A DNA stretch of 64,000 nt from the NCBI RefSeq assembly GCF_003696285.1, contig NZ_RFFL01000003.1, positions 124,001 to 188,000 of the forward strand, read 5' to 3'. The notes below the pieces were generated by a model, which worked only from the letters and a program-made list of their open reading frames with translations, searched no databases and was not told where the DNA came from. Numbering within the stretch: the first letter of the stretch is position 1; every line of letters begins with the position of its first letter. Of the stretch, positions 8,501-17,134 are shown piece after piece. The stretch comes from Stutzerimonas nitrititolerans (lineage in GTDB: Bacteria > Pseudomonadota > Gammaproteobacteria > Pseudomonadales > Pseudomonadaceae). A program made the position numbers and the translations under genes.

Positions 8501-8890
8501 ATTTACTCCAAAGGTAATCGTCCCTACTTTTGCAGCCAGCTTGTTATTGAGATCTAACTGAGCCTGTTGGCTGGCCTCCTGTAGCGTTGCACCGCCGAAA
8601 AGGAATTGATCAAGAAAGATCTTAAGCTGTCGCGATGTTGTATACAGCGTTAAAGCGTGAGTCCTCACGGAACAGTCATCGTTGAGCGAGGTCTTGCTGC
8701 TGTTTGTGCCCGTCCAGCTGTTCGACTGGTAAGTGCCTGGCAGAGACCGGCCATAAAGGAACCGCAGCTCGGCGGATCCTGCTTGTTCGATTTCTAGCAC
8801 CCAGACTTGAGTGACAGTCAGGTGGTGGTCGTCGCCAAAAAGATTGTGAAGCCTGAAGTCAGAGGCTAGTTTGCCGAGAACATTGTCCAT
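5588..8890 (-). CDS. Large PLD-like protein, possibly VPA1262 family
   Basis: 1100 residues, soluble. The N-terminus (VTQVWVLEIEQ... LRFLYGRSLPGTYQSNSWTG) resembles what I recall of the VPA1262-family N-terminal domain. The centre contains a phospholipase-D-like half: WIDPFMEDVGIELLHRM near residue 437 and a KIHDRMILI motif near 507, where His-Asp-Arg replaces the usual HxK, followed by GYHLSNSIQRANDNFPLL. The last 450 residues are helical without recognisable motifs. The start is firm: GGAAGGA lies 6 bases before ATG 8890. Followed by the DUF4145 gene. Only one HKD-like motif is visible, so it would need to dimerise to act as a nuclease or lipase, or it may have lost catalysis. Its biological role is inferred from the island context only. 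Confidence 0.6.
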   Translation of the reverse strand: MDNVLGKLASDFRLHNLFGDDHHLTVTQVWVLEIEQAGSAELRFLYGRSLPGTYQSNSWTGTNSSKTSLNDDCSVRTHALTLYTTSRQLKIFLDQFLFGGATLQEASQQAQLDLNNKLAAKVGTITFGVNPIARPVMHLPTRDFYQFRTSRLSPTSYASVDSAAISSAGKPWLFSMTEGLDRIIAEAACRTLNADTGLDFAELDAWRIGDFEFICAPSLTSAERSKYDITLRGPDASIELFEPLTPEASDLLVVVNAYSDDSVQATYTARLDKHSEYPLKHGFKLEALENQTCTSFTLEIYALGNVGDASYLVLQTGNYFVRSMNLNMQVIEPISSNRKLSWLEKHVPAKEKPQVEAAGRISRATRPSRSQLGGHDSDPWVTLNRATENTIKQLYPKKSKGRFFPKLTDSGGRSRLQLTQWLREIFESNHDAQIAWIDPFMEDVGIELLHRMGTSTGDYLIITTEKTSNAPNQPNRIHRLLAQCDEWGNSYFGNVHLKVLAVPESKIHDRMILIRSASGRPLAGYHLSNSIQRANDNFPLLATPIPLDVMHHVFEYTDQIIQNTLHADDGRTPTAKIIFDSTTFVKAEEDDEEPNGLNHRSSFTEAPRAGDVLAWWLNDPELVGLSGVQLRNQLEAKGKIKDGELDPEIFDSVPSTFWTDGLPAEDFHSTWDAFGYVLAWTHAGQLYTEKTKSLPQELQTALLEHLRPCRPGALQPRKRKTLLDLEHYRSQDLRSLLLSTDTPYRAFSNSPTDTSWGDYYALKLLWSHAPQALVSFLSAICANPIEDLRTHTLVIEAFKHICLYLGLDKKTAQLEALMYSETSIVTWVGLHAFKDAINNGTLGVEALSNIDKIAPASFHRTILCWLINEANYVKSDIKPHLISKLTRSLQGPLSDQELQDILQPVRGRLGRLHHFTPWILESLLLPMLERKTIDTTQVSREWLNELTTQWRAALNKDSLYFKLEADGAFTDELATLTSYLAPKNLETVIAELWKVFNALARTIRQPLSAQISWSSHIRAHEVNLWLYALARRIYALIDDETNQSLSELLRESELIIDRLPLSYRENLTNRELLTYMKGDPDQIKSHSLRHTIQAAITNGR

Positions 8891-9020
8891 AGCGCATCCT
8901 TCCGCTTTTGTCAGTGAACAGATCTGGAGCGCAACGTTGAAGGCGTAGCGGTTTCGATCGGTGTCATTTTGATATTACCCTTTTAGCAATCTATTACTGA
9001 GTCGTAATGTTGGGTAAGAA

Positions 9021-9263
9021 TCATATGATTCCGGGGACCGGCTGGGCACCGTTGATGTGCTGGTGATATTCCAGGGTCAGAAGCCAGGCATAGGCCAGGT
9101 TTATGTAAAAGTCTGGAAGGGGTGCGGACGTCCAGAGCATGGTCACGCCAAAGACCAACACAGGACCAGCATGGACACTCTGCGAAGGGGTGAAACCGCT
9201 GTGGGTTTGAAAGGCGGCTTGCTGGGCGGCGCTTAGTAGTCGGGAAACCTTTGGGACAGACCA
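9021..9263 (-). pseudogene. C-terminal remnant of an unidentified gene
   Basis: An 80-codon minus-strand frame without any plausible start reads ...SAAQQAAFQTHSGFTPSQSV... then FGVTMLWTSAPLPDFYINLA and YAWLLTLEYHQHINGAQ before TGA. The composition and phase are clearly protein-like. It is closed upstream by a TAG at 9266-9264, 18 bp from repeat copy A, so the deletion end and the repeat may be connected. I do not recognise the family. Confidence 0.45.
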
Positions 9264-9283
9264 CTATATTGATACTGTTGAGC

Positions 9284-9412
9284 GTCCGCTCTTGGCCGAA
9301 ACCCGCCATCGCCACCACTCCCTCGCGTCAGCGATGAGCGCCCCAGGGTCGAGACGGCCCCGGCCGGCTCGATGCGCAGCACGCCAGCGCGACCCGGCCC
9401 AGCCGGGTGACG
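9284..9412. repeat. Flanking repeat element, copy A
   Basis: Matches 22120-22244 in direct orientation. A 24-bp block is identical (9325-9348 and 22160-22183), as is ACGCCAGCGCGACCC (9381-9395 and 22214-22228). Each copy ends with a short hairpin in the same place but of different sequence (CCCGG/CCGGG here, ACCCGCC/GGCGGGT in B), so pairing is kept while bases differ. Confidence 0.6.
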
Positions 9413-9609
9413 CCCAATCCTTTGCTCTTTTGCTCTTTATGCTCTTTTGCTCTTTCTCTTCCGCTTTCTGTTCCAGTCTAGGGGGGACCGACGCCCATCT
9501 GAAACCCCCACAACCACCCCCCACCGCGACCTCACGCACCTACCTACACCGGGCATTTACCGCTACAGTGCCAACAGCCCCGTAGTCTGTTGCAAGGATC
9601 GCCGTCCGG

Positions 9610-12600
9610 ATGGCTTCACCGTCTCAACCCAAAAGCCTGATCTTCGATCTGGAAGTTGCACCCGGTACAGCGGGCCAACCCGACCGCATCTTCATGGTCG
9701 GTGCCCTGCGCCCCGACACGGGTGAGGAGCTCGAACGCAAGGTCGACAAGAATCTACCCAGCATCCTCGATGCCCTGGACACCCTGGGGCTGGGCGCAAG
9801 CTTCGTGCTTGGCCATAACGTCATCGACCATGACCTGCGGATCCTCAAACAACAGGCGCCCCAGCTTGCCCTGCACCAGCTCCCGGTGATCGACACCCTG
9901 CGTCTGTCCCCCTTGGCCTTTCCGCAAAACCCGTATCACCGCCTGGTCAAGGACTACAAACTCATTCGTGACAGCCTCAACTCACCGCTGTCGGACTGCC
10001 GGTCTACGCTCACCCTGTTCAACGACCAACGTCAGGCCTTTACCGAGCTCAACACGAGCCACCAGGCCGAACTCCTGTGCTACCAGGCGCTGCTGGCCCC
10101 AACGCTCAAAAGCGACCTGGGCTCACTCTTTGCCTCGATCACCGGCCAGGCACCCAAGCGCCTCACCGAACTGCGCAGCCTCATCCCCGAGCTGCTCAAA
10201 GAAACCGACCCAACCCTGAGCCGTCCCCTCAAGGTATGCAGCACCCGCCTGGAGCAGCTGCTGGAAACCGACCTCATGGATGAGGCCCTGCATCTGCCGT
10301 TGGCCTATGCACTGGCCTGGCTGCGGGTTTCGGGCGGCAACTCGGTGCTAGCCCCCTGGGTGCGCTACCAGTTTCCGGAAGTGGGCCGGCTGATCGCCGA
10401 GCTGCGTGATACCCCCTGCGGCCAGGACAGCTGCGGCTATTGCACCACCACCCACGACCCACGCCACGAACTCAAGCGCTACTTCGGCTTCGATGACTTT
10501 CGCACCGAACCGGACGGCCGCACCCTGCAGCACGACGTGGTGTTGGCGGGCATGCAGGGCAAGCACGTGTTGGCCATCCTGGCGACCGGGGGTGGCAAAT
10601 CGCTGTGCTACCAGCTTCCGGCCCTGAACCGTTTTCACCGCAACGGCAGCCTCACGGTGATCATCTCGCCGCTGCAGTCGCTGATGAAGGATCAGGTCGA
10701 TGGCCTACTGGCCCGCAACGTCCAATGCGCCGCCACCCTCAATGGCCTCCTGACCATGCCCGAGCGGGCCGAGGTGCTGGAGAAGATTCAGCTGGGGGAC
10801 GTGGGTATCTTGTTGGTCTCGCCCGAGCAGTTTCGCAACAAGGCCTTCCGCCGGGCCATTGCCCAACGACAGGTCGGCGCCTGGATCTTCGACGAGGCTC
10901 ACTGCCTGTCCAAGTGGGGCGCAGACTTTCGCCCGGACTACCTCTACGTCTCGCGCTTCATCAAGCAGTTCACCGGTGACGGCGCGCTGGCCGCCATCGG
11001 CTGCTTCACCGCCACGGCCAAGCCCGATGTGCTCGAAGACATCGAGCAGCACTTCAAGGATCAGCTCGACGTCACCTTCGAGCACTTCATCGGTACCCAC
11101 GAGCGCAACAACCTGAATTTCGAGGTGCTGCCCTGTGCCCGGGCCGAGAAGCGCCACCACACCCAGGCGCTGCTCGAAGACGAACTGGGCCGCAACGAGG
11201 GCGGGGCGGTGGTCTTCGTCTCCAGCCGCAAGGGCGCCGAGGAGCTCGCGGACTTTCTGATCGGTCATGGGTGGGCCTGCAAGTACTTTCATGCCGGGCT
11301 CGAGCCCCACGAGAAAAAGGACATTCAGGACGCGTTCAAAAGCGGCGAGCTCAAGATCATCGTGGCCACCAATGCCTTTGGCATGGGCGTGGACAAGTCA
11401 GACATTCGCCTGGTGGTGCATGCCGACATTCCAGGCTCGCTGGAAAACTACCTGCAGGAAGCCGGCCGGGCGGGGCGCGACCAGGGCGAGGCGCGCTGCG
11501 TGCTGCTGTACGACGCCCAAGACATCGAAAACCAGTTCGGCATGTGCGAGGGCTCGAAGCTGACCCTGCGCGACATTCAGCAGATCCTGCGCAAACTGCG
11601 CAAGGAGAGCGAGCGGCGCAAGGGCGGCAAAGTCGTCATCACCGCCGGCGAAGTGCTGATGGACGAGCAGGTCGAGACGAGCTTCGAAGCCGGTGAGCGC
11701 GACGCCGAAACGAAGGTCGTCACCGCCGTGGCTTGGCTCGAGCGCGGGCAGTTTCTAAAGCGTGAGGAAAACCAGACCCAGATCTTCCCCGCGAGCCTGA
11801 AGCTCTCGAAAGAAGAGGCCGAGAAGCGCCTGGCCAATGCCAAATTACCGGCCCGAAGGCTGGAAGAGTTCAAGGCCATTCTGAGCTTTCTCTATGATGC
11901 GAGCGCCGACGAGCGCATCAACACCGATGCGCTGATGGCCCTGACCAGCCTGACCTCCGAAGAGGTCACCGCGACCCTGCGGCAGATGGAAGATCTCGGC
12001 CTGCTGGTCAACGACTCCAAGCTCACCCTCTACGTGCGCCACGGTGTGGTGGGACCGTCCACACAACGTCTGCAAGCCACGCTGGAACTGGAGTCGGCGC
12101 TGTTCGATCTCTTGCAGGAGCAGGCACCCGAGGCCGAGAGCGGCGACTGGCAGGATCTGAACCTGCCGCTGCTGACCGCAGCGCTCAAAACCGCCACCGG
12201 CAACCAGGAACTCATACCGCTGCACGTGCTGCGTCTGCTCCGCAGCCTCGCCCAGGATCACGACAGCGAGACGCAGCTGCGCAGCAGCTTCGAGCTGCGT
12301 CAGATCAGCCAGGACTTTCTCAAGCTGCGCATCCGCGGCGGGTATAACTGGCGGGGCATTCAGGGGCTCGGCGAGCGCCGTCGCGCCCTGGCTGCGGTGG
12401 TGCTGCCGTTTCTGATTGGCAAGCTGCCGCCGGGTTCACGCAGCAAGGATTTGTTGGTCGACACCACCTTCGGCGAACTCACGGAACTGATAGACCGAGA
12501 CCTGGAGCTGCGTGCTCGGATCGAGCCGCCACAGCGACGCCGAGCAATCGAGCACGTGCTGCTCTACCTGCACAAACAAGACGTGCTGACCCTCAACCAC

Positions 12601-14727
12601 GGCATGACGGTGATGCGTCGCGCCATGACCATCGAAGTCGATCCGGAAAAGCGCACCGGCTACCTCAAGGACGATTACCAGCGACTGGACGAGCACTACC
12701 GCGAGAAGCGCATTCAAGTACATGTTATGCGCGAGTACGCCGAAGTGGCGCTGGGCTCCATGCGAGAAGCCCGCGACCTGGTCAAACACTATTTCACCCT
12801 GGCCAAACAGGAATTCATTCGTCGCTACTTCGCGGGCCGCGAAGAGGTGCTCAAGCTTGCCACCAGCGAGGAATCCTGGCGCACTATCGTAGAGAAGCTC
12901 AGCGCCGCCCAACGGGTCATCGTGTCGGACGATGATGACGTCAACCGTCTGGTGCTGGCGGGACCCGGCTCGGGCAAGACGCGCGTCATCGTCCACCGGA
13001 TCGCCTACCTGCTACGCGTGCGACGCGTACCGGCGCGCTGCATCGTGGCCCTGACCTTCAACCGGCATGCGGCCAACGAGATCAAGCAGCGCCTGCTGAG
13101 GCTCGTGGGACCCGACGCGTATGGGGTCAACGTCATGACCTATCACCGCATGGCCATGCGCCTGACCGGCACGCGATTCGAGCGTGGCGAGACGGTCGAG
13201 GAGGGGCGGCTCGCCCAGGTGATGAGCGAGGCCGTCGAGCTGCTCGAAGGCAAGCGTCAGGTCGAGGGCGAGGATGACTTGCGCGAACAGTTGATGCGCG
13301 GGTACCGCTACATCCTGGTCGACGAGTACCAGGACATCGACGACCTGCAATACCGCCTGGTCAGTGCGCTGGCAGGGCGCAAGGCCGAGGAAGAAGGGCG
13401 CCTGTGCATCTTGGCGGTGGGCGACGACGACCAGAACATCTATGCCTGGCGCGACACCAACAACCGCTACATCGAGCGCTTTCGCGAAGAATATTCGGCG
13501 TCAACGAGCTATCTGGTCGACAACTACCGCTCCAGTGCTCGCATCATCGAGGCCGCCAACAGCGTTATTGGCCGTAACCCGGATCGCCTGAAACAGGATC
13601 ATCCCATTCAGATCGACACGGCCCGTCGTGAGCAATCCAAAGGTGGCGACTGGGAGAGCCTGGATCCGGAACGGGCAGGGCGGGTGCTGCGTTTGAGGGT
13701 CGATGCCGAAGACGATGCACACGCGAACGTTCAGGCCCAAGCGGCAATGGCCGAGCTGCAACGGCTGCTCACGCTGGACACCGAGGATTGGCAGGGCTGC
13801 GCCGTACTGGCGCGCACCCATCAGTACCTGCTGCCGGTTCAGGCATGGTGCGAGGCCCACGGCGTGCCGTACTGCCTGGCCGCTGACAAGGAAAGTGCAT
13901 TGCCACTTACGGCCCAGCGGGGCTTTGTGCGAGCGGTTGAAGGGCTACGCGCGATCATCGAGCCGGTCACGGCGGCCGAAGCATGGTCGCGCCTGAGTGA
14001 TGCCGCCGTTGCCCCGGATTGGTACGGTTTCTTTGTCACCGCGTTCGATCAGCTCACCGCCGAGTTTGGGCTATTCCCGCTCGCCGCCCACTCGCTGATC
14101 GATTGGCTCTACGACTACGCGCGTGAGTTGCGCCAGCAACCGAAGCAGGGGCTGTACCTCGGCACGGTGCACTCGGCCAAGGGCTTGGAGTTTCGACACG
14201 TCGTGGTGCTCGACGGCGGATGGTCTGCTCAGCCCGATACCCTTAGCGATGAGCGTCGGCTCTATTACGTCGGCATGACTCGCGCCGAGCAGACACTGAC
14301 CCTATGTGAATTCCCGGGTGGCAACCCGTTCGCAAGAAACCTGACCGAAGAGGTGATTGGACAGACCTTTGCCGGCGAGCCCATGCCCGAACTCGACAAG
14401 CGCTACTTGCAGCTGTCGCTTAAAGACATCGATCTGGACTTTGCGGGGCGCCAGCCACCGAGCTCGCCGGTCCACCAAGCACTGGCAAGCCTGGAACCAG
14501 GCGACCCGCTCACGCTCAAGGCGCAGGATGAGCGCTACCTAATCCTTGATGCCAGCGGCCAGACCGTGGGCCGCACGGCCAAGTCCTTCAAGCTCGGCCT
14601 GGATGTCGAGCACTGCGAGGTAGCAGCGATCCTGGTTCGCCACACCGATCAGTGCGAAGAACAGTACCGAGCGTGGCACAAGTGTGAGCAGTGGGAACTG
14701 GTGGTGCCGAGGGTTGTGGGTGTTTGA
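9610..14727 (+). CDS. Exonuclease - RecQ - UvrD fusion helicase
   Basis: A 1705-residue DNA-processing protein. Residues 8-150 resemble a DnaQ-type 3'-5' exonuclease (IFDLEVAPG with D13/E15; LGHNVIDHDL 67-76; VIDTLRLSP with D95). A Cys/His cluster near 268-281 (C-x4-C-x2-C-x4-H) may bind zinc. RecQ helicase follows: GGGKSLCYQLP near 325, DEAHCLSKWG near 427, and the QEAGRAGRD motif. A UvrD/Rep superfamily 1 helicase occupies the rest: AGPGSGKTR near 1117, DEYQDID near 1238, HSAKGLEF near 1520 and YVGMTRAE near 1552. The C-terminal 130 residues are of unknown type. Two opposite helicase families plus an exonuclease in one chain is much longer than any housekeeping RecQ (about 600-700 aa). The start has AAGGAT 10 bases upstream. 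It leads an apparent operon with a membrane protein and a DUF3883 nuclease; an anti-phage or plasmid-restricting role is inferred. Confidence 0.85.
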   Translation: MASPSQPKSLIFDLEVAPGTAGQPDRIFMVGALRPDTGEELERKVDKNLPSILDALDTLGLGASFVLGHNVIDHDLRILKQQAPQLALHQLPVIDTLRLSPLAFPQNPYHRLVKDYKLIRDSLNSPLSDCRSTLTLFNDQRQAFTELNTSHQAELLCYQALLAPTLKSDLGSLFASITGQAPKRLTELRSLIPELLKETDPTLSRPLKVCSTRLEQLLETDLMDEALHLPLAYALAWLRVSGGNSVLAPWVRYQFPEVGRLIAELRDTPCGQDSCGYCTTTHDPRHELKRYFGFDDFRTEPDGRTLQHDVVLAGMQGKHVLAILATGGGKSLCYQLPALNRFHRNGSLTVIISPLQSLMKDQVDGLLARNVQCAATLNGLLTMPERAEVLEKIQLGDVGILLVSPEQFRNKAFRRAIAQRQVGAWIFDEAHCLSKWGADFRPDYLYVSRFIKQFTGDGALAAIGCFTATAKPDVLEDIEQHFKDQLDVTFEHFIGTHERNNLNFEVLPCARAEKRHHTQALLEDELGRNEGGAVVFVSSRKGAEELADFLIGHGWACKYFHAGLEPHEKKDIQDAFKSGELKIIVATNAFGMGVDKSDIRLVVHADIPGSLENYLQEAGRAGRDQGEARCVLLYDAQDIENQFGMCEGSKLTLRDIQQILRKLRKESERRKGGKVVITAGEVLMDEQVETSFEAGERDAETKVVTAVAWLERGQFLKREENQTQIFPASLKLSKEEAEKRLANAKLPARRLEEFKAILSFLYDASADERINTDALMALTSLTSEEVTATLRQMEDLGLLVNDSKLTLYVRHGVVGPSTQRLQATLELESALFDLLQEQAPEAESGDWQDLNLPLLTAALKTATGNQELIPLHVLRLLRSLAQDHDSETQLRSSFELRQISQDFLKLRIRGGYNWRGIQGLGERRRALAAVVLPFLIGKLPPGSRSKDLLVDTTFGELTELIDRDLELRARIEPPQRRRAIEHVLLYLHKQDVLTLNHGMTVMRRAMTIEVDPEKRTGYLKDDYQRLDEHYREKRIQVHVMREYAEVALGSMREARDLVKHYFTLAKQEFIRRYFAGREEVLKLATSEESWRTIVEKLSAAQRVIVSDDDDVNRLVLAGPGSGKTRVIVHRIAYLLRVRRVPARCIVALTFNRHAANEIKQRLLRLVGPDAYGVNVMTYHRMAMRLTGTRFERGETVEEGRLAQVMSEAVELLEGKRQVEGEDDLREQLMRGYRYILVDEYQDIDDLQYRLVSALAGRKAEEEGRLCILAVGDDDQNIYAWRDTNNRYIERFREEYSASTSYLVDNYRSSARIIEAANSVIGRNPDRLKQDHPIQIDTARREQSKGGDWESLDPERAGRVLRLRVDAEDDAHANVQAQAAMAELQRLLTLDTEDWQGCAVLARTHQYLLPVQAWCEAHGVPYCLAADKESALPLTAQRGFVRAVEGLRAIIEPVTAAEAWSRLSDAAVAPDWYGFFVTAFDQLTAEFGLFPLAAHSLIDWLYDYARELRQQPKQGLYLGTVHSAKGLEFRHVVVLDGGWSAQPDTLSDERRLYYVGMTRAEQTLTLCEFPGGNPFARNLTEEVIGQTFAGEPMPELDKRYLQLSLKDIDLDFAGRQPPSSPVHQALASLEPGDPLTLKAQDERYLILDASGQTVGRTAKSFKLGLDVEHCEVAAILVRHTDQCEEQYRAWHKCEQWELVVPRVVGV

Positions 14728-14781
14728 CCTGGCAGGCACAGCAGCGACCATGAACACGCAGTTAACGGTCTAGCAGTTGAA

Positions 14782-15084
14782 ATGAAGAAGTCGAAACTCG
14801 AAACCGCTCTGTACCCGTTTCGATACAAGATACTGACACTGATGATCATGGCAGTCCTGGTCAACAGCTACAGCCTGTCTGACGATTCCGGCGTCATGGC
14901 TGCGGCGGCCATCACGCATTTTTTGTTCGGCCAGGCGGTGTTTTCGTACCTCAATGGTTGGAGCGTGTTGATCGGACCTGGTACAAGCTTGGACAGCACG
15001 GGCTGCAAATACGCAAGGGATTTAATGGGCCTGGTGGCGTTCACGGCTTTTGTCGTGACGTTTCTGTTCAGGGGCTACTCATAG
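14782..15084 (+). CDS. Small membrane protein (100 aa)
   Basis: Three hydrophobic stretches are visible: residues 16-33 (ILTLMIMAVLVNSYSL), 37-60 (GVMAAAAITHFLFGQAVFSYL) and 82-98 (LMGLVAFTAFVVTFLF). The N-terminus is basic (MKKSKLE), which suggests it stays cytoplasmic. It sits 54 bp after the helicase and 50 bp before the nuclease on the same strand, so all three are likely transcribed together. Small membrane proteins often act as membrane-damaging effectors or anchors in defence operons, but nothing in this sequence identifies a role. No homologue is recognised. Confidence 0.55.
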   Translation: MKKSKLETALYPFRYKILTLMIMAVLVNSYSLSDDSGVMAAAAITHFLFGQAVFSYLNGWSVLIGPGTSLDSTGCKYARDLMGLVAFTAFVVTFLFRGYS

Positions 15085-15134
15085 TCTCGTGACTCTGCGG
15101 TCCCCGGCACACCATGACAAAAAGGAAGGACCCT

Positions 15135-16271
15135 GTGTCTCAGCTCTCCCAACTGCGAAGCCCCGCTGCCGTACAAGCTGCGATGGATGAGTTCGTGCAA
15201 CTAGGCCGCACCAAATTCCTGGCGCGCTATGGGTTCGGTAAGTCGCGCGACTTCCTGGTCCGTGACCCAAAAACTGGCGTCGATTGCGATTCAAAGGCCA
15301 TCGCCGGTGTCGCCTTCGGCAAGCAATTTCCTGATCAGGGCCCGCTCACTGCGGACAGCTTCTCCGGTGGCGAGGCGACCGTCGTTCCGGCGCTGTCGCG
15401 GCTCGGGTTTCGCATCATTCGCATCGGCGAAGACTGGTCCGAAGAAGAGGTCCTGGCCACGGTCGAAGACTATTTCGACATGCTGCGCGCCGAGGCCTCT
15501 GGGGAGCCGTACAACAAGTCCGAGCACAACCAGGCACTGCGCCAACAGCTGAACGGTCGCAGCAAGTCTTCAGTCGAGCTCAAGCACCAGAACATCAGCG
15601 CCGTACTTGATGCCCTGGGCTTACCCTATATCAACGGCTACAAGCCACGCGGCAACAGTCAACTGCTGCTGCGTAAATCCGTACACGCCTATGTTCTGGA
15701 ACATCAGCAGACGGTCGGCGCCCTTGTCGATGCCCTGGAGGAGGTAAAACTTCCGGGTGACAAAACCTACCAGGCGGCTTTGGTAGAACCGCCCGCCCGT
15801 GAAGTGCTCGTGCGTACCTCGGCATCCCTTCGGCAACGCCTACCGCGAAAGTTCGACTATGCCGCTCGCGATGAAGCCAACCGCAAGCTGGGCCGGGCAG
15901 GGGAGCAGTGGGTGATCGAGTTCGAGCAGCGGCGCCTGACCGCAGCGGGCCACCCGGAGCTATTCCAGCGATTGGACTGGGTGTCCGACTCCCAAGGAGA
16001 CGGTGCAGGCTTCGACATCCTGTCGTTCGAAGATGACGCCCGTGAGCGCTTCATCGAGGTGAAAACCACCAACGGCGGGGTAGGCTCGTCTTTCCTGGTC
16101 AGCCACAACGAGCTCGAGTTTTCAAAGGAAACGGGCGATCAGTTCCATCTGTATCGCGTGTTCCAATTTCGAGACGGTCCGCGCCTTTTCACGCTACCCG
16201 GCGATCTGAGCCAGCATGTGCATCTCAAGCCTACTGACTACCGGGCGAGTTTTCGGAGTGTGGTGGGGTAA
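15135..16271 (+). CDS. DUF3883-type nuclease with McrA-like head domain
   Basis: 378 residues from a GTG start at 15135, chosen because AGGAAGGA lies 4 bases upstream; an in-frame ATG at 15114 has no ribosome site. The first 110 residues (FLARYGFGKSRDFLVRDPKT, then DSKAIAGVAFG) resemble the head domain of ScoMcrA-like endonucleases. The C-terminal 150 residues are DUF3883, a PD-(D/E)XK fold: LGRAGEQWVIEFEQRRL, GAGFDILSFE, then RFIEVKTTNG with the catalytic D and E-x-K. DUF3883 proteins accompany restriction and other defence systems. It is the third gene of the helicase operon and a likely nuclease partner of the helicase fusion. Confidence 0.75.
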   Translation: MSQLSQLRSPAAVQAAMDEFVQLGRTKFLARYGFGKSRDFLVRDPKTGVDCDSKAIAGVAFGKQFPDQGPLTADSFSGGEATVVPALSRLGFRIIRIGEDWSEEEVLATVEDYFDMLRAEASGEPYNKSEHNQALRQQLNGRSKSSVELKHQNISAVLDALGLPYINGYKPRGNSQLLLRKSVHAYVLEHQQTVGALVDALEEVKLPGDKTYQAALVEPPAREVLVRTSASLRQRLPRKFDYAARDEANRKLGRAGEQWVIEFEQRRLTAAGHPELFQRLDWVSDSQGDGAGFDILSFEDDARERFIEVKTTNGGVGSSFLVSHNELEFSKETGDQFHLYRVFQFRDGPRLFTLPGDLSQHVHLKPTDYRASFRSVVG

Positions 16272-16414
16272 AAGCAGAGTCTGGTGGGGTCAATGGCAGC
16301 ATTCGGCCAGAAGCGGACACCAACCTAAGTGCTACCCAGAAGGCGATTAAGATTTTATCAAGTACGGGAAAAGCATGACCTCCATGACTATTAGCAAATT
16401 AAAGGAGCGGACTC

Positions 16415-17134
16415 ATGAAGAATTTTTATAGGGTGACAGCGGCGAAGATAAGTAATCCGAAGGGACACTTAAAGTTTAGTCTTCAGCTTGATGGAAACAC
16501 TTGGGCTTCGATGCTTGCCCCAAATAAAGCCAGCGACAAGGAGTATAATCGACTTTACCAATTTTACTTGGCTCATAATCGAACGCTGGACTATTTGGTC
16601 AATAAATACGTTCATCTATGGGTGGAAAAAAATGAGTATGGGTATGAAATAAAAAGCCTTCATTCTTGCGATATGGTTGCAGACTTCAAGGGCTTACTAG
16701 ACAAACATGATGGCGAGCCATTTGATACTTTTATTCCAATTTATGAATTGCTCAAGGCCAAAAGGTACCCTCTGAATCCTGATGGATCAATAACGCTCAG
16801 GCCACCTTACAGTAATCTTGATATTTATCGAGAGCGCGAGGCTGTTATTTGCTATCGAAATGACTTAAATGAAGGCTACGCCACAAGGGAAAACCTAAAG
16901 CTTATTTATGATCATTTTTACGCCAATTACAAAGATGACGATAATAACCCAGATCGCGTGACTAGTATTTTCCTTGGTCGTTTCGCGATACGGGAGACCA
17001 CTAAGCGATACCACAAAACCATGGGTGGCGTCGAAAGTAGTAGTTGTTTTGATATTTTAAAGCTAGGCGATAAGCTATCTGACGAGCACTTAAAGTTCCT
17101 TTCCGAAATTCAGCAGCTTATCGAGGTTAAATAA
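16415..17134 (+). CDS. AT-rich orphan protein, unknown function
   Basis: 239 residues, soluble, rich in Lys, Tyr and Asn, with a base composition far more AT-rich than its neighbours, a sign of recent transfer. An AAAGGAG ribosome site sits 8 bases before ATG 16415, so the gene is probably expressed. No motif I know is present; there is no signal peptide, membrane segment or Cys/His cluster. It stands alone between the DUF3883 operon and the recombinase pseudogene. Its 3' end overlaps on the opposite strand a possible C-terminal remnant of another gene. Confidence 0.6.
   Translation: MKNFYRVTAAKISNPKGHLKFSLQLDGNTWASMLAPNKASDKEYNRLYQFYLAHNRTLDYLVNKYVHLWVEKNEYGYEIKSLHSCDMVADFKGLLDKHDGEPFDTFIPIYELLKAKRYPLNPDGSITLRPPYSNLDIYREREAVICYRNDLNEGYATRENLKLIYDHFYANYKDDDNNPDRVTSIFLGRFAIRETTKRYHKTMGGVESSSCFDILKLGDKLSDEHLKFLSEIQQLIEVK

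Larger units (their letters stand above)
8891..9609. other. Intergenic region: gene remnant, flanking repeat copy A, helicase leader
   Basis: Contains the minus-strand remnant at 9021-9263, repeat copy A at 9284-9412, and a pyrimidine-rich tract (TTTGCTC TTT TGCTC repeats, 9420-9470) before the helicase gene. No intact gene seen. Confidence 0.4.

Noticed and set aside
8983..9318. 111-codon minus-strand ORF
   Set aside because: Its frame differs from that of the better-supported remnant at 9021-9263 and its translation has unnatural composition.
10348..14039. Many long antisense ORFs inside the helicase gene
   Set aside because: Typical shadows of a high-GC gene; no motifs and no ribosome sites.
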